From assembly GCF_030389965.1 (NCBI RefSeq), contig NZ_CP128399.1, positions 2,594,934-2,658,933 of the forward strand: DNA of 64,000 bases, given 5' to 3'. A program made the translations under genes and the position numbers. Below, piece after piece: positions 1 to 7,802 of the stretch (position 1 is the first letter of the stretch; each line of letters begins with the position of its first letter). Origin of the DNA: Candidatus Chlorohelix allophototropha (lineage in GTDB: Bacteria; Chloroflexota; Chloroflexia; Chloroheliales; Chloroheliaceae). A model generated the notes under the pieces. It was not told the DNA's origin. It made no database searches and saw only the letters and a list, made by a program, of their open reading frames with translations.

Positions 1-165
1 AGGACCAAGATCGCGGGTGGCGCTGGTGGTAAAAACGCTGGCAGCATAGGCACATATTCCGATATAGATTGCTATTACGCCCAGTACCAACCCTGTCAGC
101 GAAATTTTGAACCGCTTTGTTTTGTAAAAGGCTCTCTTTTGCTTAACACTCGTCTGTATTTTCAT
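1..165 (-). CDS. N-terminal end of a membrane-anchored protein (partial)
   Basis: A reading frame starts at an ATG (163-165, complement) and runs off the left edge of the window, giving 55 residues with no stop. A GGAAG ribosome-binding site lies just upstream. The visible part has a basic N-terminus rich in Lys and Arg, then one hydrophobic segment at about residues 21-43, so the protein is probably anchored in the membrane with the bulk outside. Chloroflexota have alpha/beta hydrolases with this kind of N-terminal anchor, but the catalytic part is off the window and I cannot assign it. CTGTCA direct repeats lie about 120 bases upstream. Confidence 0.6.
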   Translation of the reverse strand, partial: MKIQTSVKQKRAFYKTKRFKISLTGLVLGVIAIYIGICAYAASVFTTSATRDLGP

Positions 166-269
166 AGCAGCTTCCTTTCTTTGCCAGTAAAAATATTCTC
201 CGGTTAGAACTTTACGAACAAACGAGAAATCTTCCTCCAACCTTAGTTTAGCTGTAACCCGACTGCATA

Positions 270-299
270 TTACAGCGTAATTACTGTCAATTACTGTCA
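270..299 (-). promoter_or_regulatory. Phased TTACWG / CTGTCA direct repeats, possible OmpR-family (PhoB/PhoP-like) operator
   Basis: A perfect 10-base tandem repeat (279-288 and 289-298, unit AATTACTGTC) is preceded by a related TTACAG at 270-275, so TTACWG occurs at 270, 281 and 291, about one helical turn apart. An inverted CTGTAA sits at 252-257. The two CTGTCA cores resemble a Pho box, but the period here is 10 rather than 11. The site lies about 120 bases upstream of the truncated minus-strand gene that starts at 165. Function is inferred only. Confidence 0.35.
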
Positions 300-395
300 T
301 TTCGAGCTTGAATCATACATGAGTAGGATTGATTTAGGTGCGGTAGCAAACCATTGGGAAAATTAGCGGTGCTATAGAAAAGAAACTCAGGGGAT

Positions 396-427
396 AAAAA
401 ATCCCCCTTCGCAGTTTGGAAGGGGGA
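396..427 (-). terminator. Rho-independent terminator of rpoD
   Basis: A 9-bp perfect stem (402-410 with 419-427) reads on the minus strand as a G/C-rich hairpin followed by a run of six T. It lies 8 bases beyond the rpoD stop codon. Confidence 0.85.
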
Positions 428-434
428 GCATTTC

Positions 435-1721
435 TTACTCTAAATAATCCTTGAGTTTTTTGCTGCGGCTGGGGTGTCGCAATTTCCTCAAAGCTTTTGC
501 CTCTATCTGGCGAATGCGCTCACGGGTTACCCCGAACTCACGCCCAACTTCCTCTAGTGTGCGGCTACGCCCGTCATCTAGTCCAAAACGAAGTTGCAAT
601 ACCCGACGTTCGCGCTGAGTTAGGCTGTCCAACACATCCTCCACCTGTTCTTTAAGTAACTGGTGGCTGGCGGCATCGGCAGGAGCAAGCGCTTTTTGGT
701 CTTCAATGAAATCGCCTAGATGCGAATCTTCTTCTTCGCCGATTGGCGTTTCAAGCGAAACCGGCTCTTGCGAAATTTTGATAATCTCGCGCACTTTCTC
801 AGCCGGTAAGCCCATCTCGCGAGCAATTTCATCGCTGGTTGGGTCACGACCGAGTTCCTGTACCAACCGGCGGCTGGTGCGAATCAAACGATTGATGGTT
901 TCAACCATATGCACCGGGATACGAATTGTACGTGCTTGGTCAGCAATTGCACGAGTAATCGCTTGGCGAATCCACCAAGTAGCGTAGGTGCTGAACTTAT
1001 AGCCTTTGCGATAATCGAATTTCTCAACTGCACGGATTAGCCCGATATTGCCTTCTTGAATAAGATCCAAGAGTGACATACCGCGCCCGATATACTTTTT
1101 GGCAACGCTAACAACTAACCGCAAGTTAGCCTCGGTTAGATGGCGACGCGCTTCATCATCTCCGGCTTCCATCCGTTTCGCCAAATCTACTTCCTTAGCA
1201 GCAGTTAGCAAAGGAACTCGCCCAATCTCTCGCAGATACATACGAACCGGATCATCAATGCTCATGCCTTCTAGGTCGAAAGCAATATCTAAGTCAGGAT
1301 CAGGCTCATTCGAATCTTCACCCTTACCACGTGGGTTAAATTCTTTAGCATCGTCCAATATTTCAATGCCGAGTTCAATAAGTTCAGCATAAACATCTTC
1401 TATTTGCTCTAGATGTGACTCCGGCTCAGGAACCGCTTGCAGGATCTGATCTTGGGTAACATAGCCCTGTTTTTTGCCCCGTGCCAGCAAATCACTGAGA
1501 TTGCTTACAGGTTCTAAAGCTTCTAAGGCTTTATCGGGGCTAAGGACATCCTCGTCCATCAATACCACATCCTCATCCAGCAAATCAGGTTCCAAAAGAT
1601 CCTCTGGCTCTACTTCTTCCTCGGCAGGTTTTTCAGCCAGACCGAGCAAGCGATCTACATCGTCGACCTCCTCAACAAGAGTATCTCCTTCGTAGTGCCG
1701 CTTGCGCTTTGTATTACCCAT
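435..1721 (-). CDS. rpoD: Primary RNA polymerase sigma factor, sigma-70 family
   Basis: This is the housekeeping sigma factor that directs core RNA polymerase to -10/-35 promoters. The 428-residue protein has an acidic N-terminus, a short region 1.1-like segment (around residues 75-120), region 1.2 with [16 protein letters not shown], region 2 with [16 protein letters not shown] and the -10-binding stretch [21 protein letters not shown], region 3, and region 4 ending in [18 protein letters not shown], the -35-binding helix-turn-helix. It has the short form without the large non-conserved insert of E. coli RpoD. The ATG has a GGGGAG site upstream. It lies 229 bases downstream of dnaG on the same strand, the usual dnaG-rpoD order of the macromolecular synthesis operon, and ends in a strong terminator. 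Confidence 0.97.
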   Translation of the reverse strand: MGNTKRKRHYEGDTLVEEVDDVDRLLGLAEKPAEEEVEPEDLLEPDLLDEDVVLMDEDVLSPDKALEALEPVSNLSDLLARGKKQGYVTQDQILQAVPEPESHLEQIEDVYAELIELGIEILDDAKEFNPRGKGEDSNEPDPDLDIAFDLEGMSIDDPVRMYLREIGRVPLLTAAKEVDLAKRMEAGDDEARRHLTEANLRLVVSVAKKYIGRGMSLLDLIQEGNIGLIRAVEKFDYRKGYKFSTYATWWIRQAITRAIADQARTIRIPVHMVETINRLIRTSRRLVQELGRDPTSDEIAREMGLPAEKVREIIKISQEPVSLETPIGEEEDSHLGDFIEDQKALAPADAASHQLLKEQVEDVLDSLTQRERRVLQLRFGLDDGRSRTLEEVGREFGVTRERIRQIEAKALRKLRHPSRSKKLKDYLE

Positions 1722-1950
1722 TATTTTCGCACTCCCCTATCCCCTAAAAGAATATATTTTTAATCAAGCAGTTTGCGTTTGTAATTATTATTTGATATAT
1801 TGAGCTTGTTTGAAGCATATGTACTCAAACATCATATGCTGGTCTGGTTTTGGCTTCGCAACGTTTGCGCCAATAGAGACCTTTGTTTAAGTTGGTTTGC
1901 TTCCAGACCATAACCACATAAACTATATGATTCTCTAGTATAACCCCTAA

Positions 1951-3975
1951 TTACCGATCACGACTATCTTTAAAAATAACGCTCAAGCTGGGTTGGTTAT
2001 TAAAAATTTCTACCCTAAGCTGGTCGGCTTGCCGGAAAATTTCATCTTCATTTTCCAACATGTTTTCGTTAGCGCCATCCGCATTTTCGCCAGTATTTGC
2101 CAACTCTTCGCAATTGCGTTGCATCTCTACTAATGTTGGTACGAAATCCATTGCCCTAGAGTTACGCAAGCGCCTCAGTTGAAACTGAAAAGCCAAACTT
2201 ACTTCACCATATGGGTCAAGTTCCGGTTGCGCGTTTACATCTTCCATAAGCTGCGCAAAGTAGCTTGCCATCTCCGGAGTAAATGATTCTTCTACTTCAG
2301 TTAATGAAACCCCATGTTGCTTGGCTTCAATCAATGATTCATACAGAAATCGATTTTCGCCTTTTCTAAAATCATCAGAAGAAACCTGTTTATCCTCTTG
2401 CCCGGTATTATCGAGAGCTTTCGAATAACGCCACACGAAAGCAAGGAGCTTGTCCTCGTAATCCAGTTGGCGACGCGCTCCTATTTGGATAACCCGTGGT
2501 GGAGTTTCTTCACTTGTATCTATATCAACGCCAGAAACCGTGTTATCGTTCCTGCTTTTTTCGGCAGAAGGTTTGGAATATTGTGCTCTGGAAACCCGCT
2601 TTAACTCAGCATATAGCAAATCCGCGCCGGTATTGGTTATTCGCGCCAGTTTCTGGATATAATGTTCACGTTCTATACGATCGCGTACTTCCAGAATTAC
2701 CGGAATAAGGATTTCTACTGCTTCACTCTTGCCCCGCGCATTATTTAAGTCCATTGAAGCAGCTACACTAGTAAAAGTGTAATCGACTACCGGAACAGCG
2801 CGCGCGATCATTTCTTTCCAACGATCGGGACTCTCGCGAACCACTTCATCAGGGTCTTTGCCGGTCGGTAAAATCGCTACTCTTATATCGGCATCGAGTT
2901 GCTGTTCGAACTGAATCAGCCCTTTGGGGTTAGGAACCGCAACGCTATAGCTATCAAAACCTCGTTTTAGCACTTCAATGCCTTGCAAAGTTGCTTTCTG
3001 TCCGGCATAATCGGCATCGAGCGCCAACACTATACGTTTGGTAAGTTTCTTTAATGATACAACATGCTTTTCGGTCAAAGCCGTTCCCAAAGGCGCAACC
3101 ACATTACTAAAACCTGCTTCGTGCGCCGCGATAACATCCATGTAGCCTTCAACCACTACCGCACAATCACTGTGGCGGATGCTATCCCGCGCTAAATCAA
3201 ACCCGTAAAGTGTGGCGCTTTTGTCAAACAGAAAAGTTTGAGGCGAGTTCAGATACTTTGGCGCATCGGAAGGTGCGCCTTCAAGCACACGACCCCCGAA
3301 AGCGATAATCTGTCCTTGCCTGTCTTTGATCGGAAAAATCAGCCGACCCCGAAACCGATCGTAATAGCCGTCCCCATTTTCTCTTTCGCCCACCAGCCCG
3401 GCTTGCACCAATTCTTGTGGTGAGAAGCGACCTTTGGCGGTAAGATGTTTAAATAAATTATCCCAACTATCCAGAGCATATCCAAGCCCGAACAGTTCAA
3501 CAGCTTTTGGTGTTACCTCACGTTTCGCCAAATAGTCGCGGGCAGCCTGACCCTCATTGGATTTGAGCAACAAATGGCTAAAATAGATTGCCGCCGCTGC
3601 ATTTATTTCTTTAAGACGTTCTTTAAGCTGCTGTTGAGATTGGATTTCAGGATCGGGGGCGATTTGTGGCTCGCGTTCAGGCAAATCCACTCCCGCCCGC
3701 TTTGCCAGCATTTCCAGCGCTTCGTTAAATTCCAGCCCTTCGGTTTTCATGGTGAAGGTAAATACATCGCCGGATTCATGACAGCCAAAACAGTAATAGC
3801 TCTCAGTTTGGGGAAATACAAAAAAACTTCCGGATTTTTCACCATGAAAAGGGCAAAGACCTTTATAATTTTTCCCGGATTTTTTAAGCGGGACTCGCGC
3901 GGAAATATGATCCACCACGCTCAAGCGTCGCTTAATTTCTTCGATGTAGTTAGGCACAAAGCCATTCATACGCAT
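1951..3975 (-). CDS. dnaG: DNA primase
   Basis: This enzyme makes RNA primers for lagging-strand replication in complex with the DnaB helicase. At 674 residues it is in the family's usual range. The N-terminal CHC2 zinc-binding domain shows C41, H44, C62 and C65. The central TOPRIM domain shows the VVVEGYMDV glutamate motif and the LALDADYAGQKA aspartate motif. The long variable C-terminal part (from about residue 430) is the helicase-interaction region. Two in-frame ATGs compete, at 3975 and two codons later at 3969; the second is better spaced from the AAAGG upstream. rpoD follows on the same strand. Confidence 0.96.
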   Translation of the reverse strand: MRMNGFVPNYIEEIKRRLSVVDHISARVPLKKSGKNYKGLCPFHGEKSGSFFVFPQTESYYCFGCHESGDVFTFTMKTEGLEFNEALEMLAKRAGVDLPEREPQIAPDPEIQSQQQLKERLKEINAAAAIYFSHLLLKSNEGQAARDYLAKREVTPKAVELFGLGYALDSWDNLFKHLTAKGRFSPQELVQAGLVGERENGDGYYDRFRGRLIFPIKDRQGQIIAFGGRVLEGAPSDAPKYLNSPQTFLFDKSATLYGFDLARDSIRHSDCAVVVEGYMDVIAAHEAGFSNVVAPLGTALTEKHVVSLKKLTKRIVLALDADYAGQKATLQGIEVLKRGFDSYSVAVPNPKGLIQFEQQLDADIRVAILPTGKDPDEVVRESPDRWKEMIARAVPVVDYTFTSVAASMDLNNARGKSEAVEILIPVILEVRDRIEREHYIQKLARITNTGADLLYAELKRVSRAQYSKPSAEKSRNDNTVSGVDIDTSEETPPRVIQIGARRQLDYEDKLLAFVWRYSKALDNTGQEDKQVSSDDFRKGENRFLYESLIEAKQHGVSLTEVEESFTPEMASYFAQLMEDVNAQPELDPYGEVSLAFQFQLRRLRNSRAMDFVPTLVEMQRNCEELANTGENADGANENMLENEDEIFRQADQLRVEIFNNQPSLSVIFKDSRDR

Positions 3976-4472
3976 CGCCTTTAGCCGGTAAAACCTCGAT
4001 AACCCTAAACAGTCAGCCCCTATTAATACAAAATAATACTGCCGCCCTTAAATTCAAGGTCGACATATAAAAAGGATTTTGTTTTTTTTATTCGATTCAG
4101 GGCACCGGTAGAATATCGGATATCCCTAAGCAGTAAGTGCCAAGATTCGCACACTATTATGTACGTCTTTTGGGTGACCTTTTATTCTACCCCTTTTTAC
4201 ATTCAATTTTCAAGTGGTTTTTCCACATATATTGTTCCAGTTTGGTGTATAACTATGTGCAAAATTTGTGGGCAAAATGTTTATTAATCAAGCGTCTTGG
4301 AAAAAACAGGGGGTAGCTCGAAGAATTTTTGGGCGATTCAGCCCTTAATACTAGCATTGGAGGGTGAAATTACTAGGATTTCGGGTGGCGCTGACTAGCT
4401 ACCTCTATGAGAAAAGGCAAGTATCCGAAAACTGAACAAAGTTTGAGGAAAATTGCCTCGGGGGAGCTTTGC
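3976..4472. other. Intergenic region without a recognisable gene
   Basis: This AT-rich stretch of about 500 bases separates the start of dnaG from the stop of the metallophosphoesterase, both on the minus strand. I find no coding frame with a ribosome-binding site, no tRNA-like cloverleaf and no clear terminator. It presumably carries the dnaG-rpoD promoter, but I could not pick a convincing -35/-10 pair on the minus strand. Confidence 0.5.
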
Positions 4473-5252
4473 CTAAACCAAATGGATACTGGGCAGTTGC
4501 AACCCGGCACGTCGTAAGACTGGCGCTGACACATTATAAACCGGGATGCCTTTGCGGGTCAGCCCATTATAGCTGCCACGATGGGAGTGCCCATGAAAAC
4601 ATACGGTTGCGCCTTCTTCATCCAAGGGTCTGGCAAGCCATTCCGCCCCCAAAACCCCGTATAGTTCAGGCGATTCACCTTTCAGAGTATCTTTAATCGG
4701 TGAATAGTGCATTATGGCAACTTTAAGCGGCGTATTGAGAGAACGCAGCCCTTTAGCCATCCTACGTACATCCTCAGCGGTTTCCCGCATTACCGCTTTG
4801 CCTTCTTCCTCCCCAAAGGCAGAAATTACGTTGGGATTGAAACCGCCCCAAAAGCCTTTCACCCCTACAAAACCAACTTGGTCATTATAAACAAACAGGT
4901 TGTCATCCCCAAAGAAAACGCGCACCCCTGCTTCTTGCATCAATTGAACCAATTGGCGTTCTTTCCCACTATGGAAATCATGATTACCCAGCACTGAAAG
5001 AACCACTACACCCTTTTGAAGGGCTGGTTTAAGGGCAGCAAGAAATACTTCCATCTCAGTAGTGCGCCCGTTGTCGGTAATATCTCCGCACAGAATTAAT
5101 ACTTCTGCACGTTCATGGACACCCGAAAACAAGTGTTTCATCTGGGAAAATGAGCGTTCGGTACAGTGAATATCACCGATAGCCGCGATACGGATGGGCT
5201 TAGAATGGGCAGGTGCGATCGCTGAACCGATACTCTGTGAAGGCGATTCCAT
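4473..5252 (-). CDS. Calcineurin-like metallophosphoesterase
   Basis: This is a di-metal phosphoesterase of unknown substrate. The 259-residue protein shows the full family signature in order: GDIHC near residue 28, GDITDNG near 57, GNHD near 92, a histidine in MHYSP, and GHSH near the C-terminus. These supply the metal ligands and the catalytic histidine. No signal peptide or membrane segment is visible, so it is probably cytoplasmic. The ATG at 5252 has only a weak ribosome-binding site. It lies alone between dnaG and the divergent acyl-CoA dehydrogenase genes. The reaction is supported; the substrate is unknown. Confidence 0.88.
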   Translation of the reverse strand: MESPSQSIGSAIAPAHSKPIRIAAIGDIHCTERSFSQMKHLFSGVHERAEVLILCGDITDNGRTTEMEVFLAALKPALQKGVVVLSVLGNHDFHSGKERQLVQLMQEAGVRVFFGDDNLFVYNDQVGFVGVKGFWGGFNPNVISAFGEEEGKAVMRETAEDVRRMAKGLRSLNTPLKVAIMHYSPIKDTLKGESPELYGVLGAEWLARPLDEEGATVCFHGHSHRGSYNGLTRKGIPVYNVSAPVLRRAGLQLPSIHLV

Positions 5253-5362
5253 TTATGTAAAGCTGTTTCTACTTGGCTTGAATCTTAACTTCGATCATTT
5301 GTAATGGTTAACATTCTACTATGCTGATCACGATTTGTCATGCAACCGGATTTTAAAAATGG

Positions 5363-5380
5363 TAAAATGACAGCGCTGTC
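5363..5380 (+). promoter_or_regulatory. TAAAAT box followed by a 12-bp palindrome, possible operator of the acyl-CoA dehydrogenase genes
   Basis: A TAAAAT sequence (5363-5368) is followed immediately by a perfect 12-bp palindrome, GACAGCGCTGTC (5369-5380), 62 bases before the first acyl-CoA dehydrogenase gene. A dimeric repressor site in this position would block transcription, as TetR-type regulators of fatty-acid genes do. No good -35 hexamer sits at 16-18 bases. Palindromes of this length also occur by chance in 64 kb, so the call is weak. Confidence 0.25.
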
Positions 5381-5442
5381 GCGGAAGATAAGTACAAAAC
5401 TAGTGCGGAAAGCCACATAGAAGTGGCGGGGAGTGCAAATAT

Positions 5443-6597
5443 ATGGATTTCCAGCTAAGTGAAGAACATCAGCTTTTCCAACGTACTGTTCGTGAGTTTG
5501 CTGATAAAGAAATAGCTCCTAAAGCCCTTTATTATGATAAAAACCACGAATTCCCATGGGAAAATATCAAAAAGATGGCAGCGTTAGGGCTATTGGGAGT
5601 GCCTTATTCCGAAGAATGGGGCGGCGCGGGCGGTGATAGCCTGATGTATGCCATAGCGGTTGAGGAAATCAGCCGTGCCTGTGGTAGCACCGGAATTATT
5701 CTAGCAGCACATACCTCCCTTGGATCTGCTCCCTTCTATCTATTTGGTACGGAAGAGCAAAAACGGAAATATCTGATTCCGCTGGCACGCGGTGAAAAGC
5801 TCGGTGCATTTGGTTTATCAGAAGCTGAAGCTGGTAGCGACGCAGCAGGAACGCGCACAACCGCTGTACTTGATGGTAACGAGTGGGTTATCAACGGCAC
5901 TAAAAACTGGATTACCAGCGGTAGCCTCGCAGATACTGTAATCATTACCGCAATGACCGACAAAAGCAAAGGGGCGCTTGGCATATCGAATTTTATTGTT
6001 GAAAAAGGTACGCCCGGTTTCAGCTATGGTAAAAATGAAGAAAAGATGGGGTTGCGTGCCTCTGTAACCAGCCAACTTTTCTTTGATAACTGCCGTATCC
6101 CCAAAGAGAATATCCTAGGACAACCTAATGATGGCTTCAAGCAATTTATGCAAATTCTGGACGCAGGGCGCATCAGTATCGGCGCGATGGCGCTTGGTAT
6201 AGCGCAAGCCGCCTATGAAGCTGCGATTCGTTACGCCACCCAACGCCACCAATTCGGGCGACCGATCAGCGATTTCCAAGCGATTCAGTTCAAGCTGGCA
6301 GATATGGCGACTCAACTTGAAGCGGCACGTCTCTTAATTTATCGCTCTGCTTGGTTAAAAGATAAAAAATTACCCTTTGGCAAAGAAGCAGCAATGGCAA
6401 AATTGTTTGCCAGCGAAGTAGGCGAACGTGCCTGTCATCAAGCGATTCAGATACATGGAGGCTATGGTTACGTCGAAGAATATCATGTCGAGCGTTACTA
6501 CCGTGATATTCGTCTCTGCGAAATCGGCGAAGGTACTTCTGAAATCCAACGAATAGTCATAGCACGCCATCTGTTGCGCGAATTGAAGCATCAATAG
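5443..6597 (+). CDS. Acyl-CoA dehydrogenase (first of a tandem pair)
   Basis: This FAD flavoenzyme introduces a trans-2 double bond into an acyl-CoA, passing electrons to electron-transfer flavoprotein. Its 384 residues are the normal length for short/medium-chain enzymes. Visible motifs are the substrate/FAD loop GLSEAEAGSDAAGT, the WITSG segment, a C-terminal IQIHGGYGYVEEY block and EGTSEIQR, where E363 is the expected catalytic base of the butyryl-CoA dehydrogenase type. The ATG follows a GGGGAG site. The next gene, 14 bases downstream, is a close paralogue, so the two are probably co-transcribed. The exact chain length or branched-chain specificity cannot be read from the sequence. Confidence 0.93.
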   Translation: MDFQLSEEHQLFQRTVREFADKEIAPKALYYDKNHEFPWENIKKMAALGLLGVPYSEEWGGAGGDSLMYAIAVEEISRACGSTGIILAAHTSLGSAPFYLFGTEEQKRKYLIPLARGEKLGAFGLSEAEAGSDAAGTRTTAVLDGNEWVINGTKNWITSGSLADTVIITAMTDKSKGALGISNFIVEKGTPGFSYGKNEEKMGLRASVTSQLFFDNCRIPKENILGQPNDGFKQFMQILDAGRISIGAMALGIAQAAYEAAIRYATQRHQFGRPISDFQAIQFKLADMATQLEAARLLIYRSAWLKDKKLPFGKEAAMAKLFASEVGERACHQAIQIHGGYGYVEEYHVERYYRDIRLCEIGEGTSEIQRIVIARHLLRELKHQ

Positions 6598-6611
6598 GAT
6601 AAAACAAAACT

Positions 6612-7769
6612 ATGGATTTACATCTTACGTCAGAACAGGAAATGATTCGCCAAGTAGCCCGCGAGTTTGCCGACAAAGAACTATTACCCACTGCTGCCCA
6701 TTTTGACGAATTGCAGGAGTTCCCTACTGCCCTTTGGAAAAAGCTCGGCGAAATGGGCATGATGGGTTTGGTTATCCCTGAAGAATGGGGCGGTGCAGGG
6801 GTGGATACGGTTAGTTATGTGCTGGCATTAGAGGAAATTGCGCGGGGAAATCCTGCGCTCAGTACCGCTATGTCGGTAAACAATTCGCTAACTTGCTATG
6901 GTATCTGGAAATTCGGTACTGCCGAACAGAAGCGCAAGTATCTGATACCGTTGGCACAAGGTCAAAAGCTAGGCGGATATTGCCTTACTGAAGCCGAAAG
7001 CGGAAGCGATGCTGCTAAAATGCGCTCTACAGCGACCCTTCAAGGGGATAAATACCTTCTGAACGGTTCCAAGATATTTATAACCAGTGGCATCTCCGGG
7101 CATATCTATCTGGCTTTTGCCATAACCGACAAAACGAAGGGTTCGAACGGTATTTCCTGCTTCATAGTAGAGAAAAGTTTTCCCGGTTTCAAAGTTGGTA
7201 AAAAACTGGACAAATTGGGGATGCGCGCCAGTGACACCACCGAGATAATTTTCGAGAATTGTGAAGTGCCGGTTGAAAACCTCCTCGGAGAGGAAGGGGC
7301 AGGATTTAAACTTGCCATGCAATTGCTGGACGGTGGCAGAATCGGAATTGCAACCCAAGCGTTGGGTATCGCACAAGCCGCCTACGAGTTTGCCTTACGT
7401 TATGCCAACGAACGGCAACAATTCGGGCATAAAATATATGATTTTCAGGCGATTCAGTTTATGGTGGCGGATATGGCAACCCGTATAGAAGCCGCCCGTT
7501 TGTTGGTATATAAAGCAGCGAGCATGCGAGATCAAGGCAAAAATGTGGGACTTGAAGCCAGCATGGCAAAGCTGTTTGCCAGCGAAACCGCTATGAAAGT
7601 CACTACCGATGCCGTCCAAATATATGGTGGTTACGGGTATATCAAAGAATATCCGGTTGAGCGTTACTTCCGAGACGCAAAGGTTACAGAAATATATGAG
7701 GGTACAAGCCAGATTCAAAGGTTGGTAATTGCCAGAAATCTGCTCAGGTCGCTTGCCGGTTCACACTAG
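6612..7769 (+). CDS. Acyl-CoA dehydrogenase (second of a tandem pair)
   Basis: This 385-residue flavoenzyme is a paralogue of the preceding one, alignable over its whole length. It has CLTEAESGSDAAKM as the FAD/substrate loop, IYGGYGYIKEY, and YEGTSQIQR with E363 as the expected catalytic glutamate. Tandem copies that have diverged this far usually differ in substrate preference; here I cannot say which chains each uses. The start ATG lies 14 bases after the stop of the first copy, and a membrane-protein gene follows 33 bases downstream, so all three could share a transcript. Both enzymes are soluble and would need an electron-transfer flavoprotein encoded elsewhere. Confidence 0.93.
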   Translation: MDLHLTSEQEMIRQVAREFADKELLPTAAHFDELQEFPTALWKKLGEMGMMGLVIPEEWGGAGVDTVSYVLALEEIARGNPALSTAMSVNNSLTCYGIWKFGTAEQKRKYLIPLAQGQKLGGYCLTEAESGSDAAKMRSTATLQGDKYLLNGSKIFITSGISGHIYLAFAITDKTKGSNGISCFIVEKSFPGFKVGKKLDKLGMRASDTTEIIFENCEVPVENLLGEEGAGFKLAMQLLDGGRIGIATQALGIAQAAYEFALRYANERQQFGHKIYDFQAIQFMVADMATRIEAARLLVYKAASMRDQGKNVGLEASMAKLFASETAMKVTTDAVQIYGGYGYIKEYPVERYFRDAKVTEIYEGTSQIQRLVIARNLLRSLAGSH

Positions 7770-7802
7770 CCAGCGACGTGCCCGAATTTAAATGGAGGAT
7801 AT

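Noticed and set aside
3574-3984. A 136-codon open frame on the plus strand opposite the start of dnaG.
   Set aside because: It is antisense to a strongly conserved gene, has no ribosome-binding site and its protein resembles no family; it is the shadow of dnaG codons.
5369-5380. Treating the 12-bp palindrome GACAGCGCTGTC as an established operator.
   Set aside because: About fifteen palindromes of this length are expected by chance in the window; only its position next to a TAAAAT box makes it worth listing as a weak feature.
5443-7769. The two acyl-CoA dehydrogenases as a recent duplication or assembly artefact.
   Set aside because: The proteins differ at a large share of positions while keeping all catalytic residues, so they are old paralogues.
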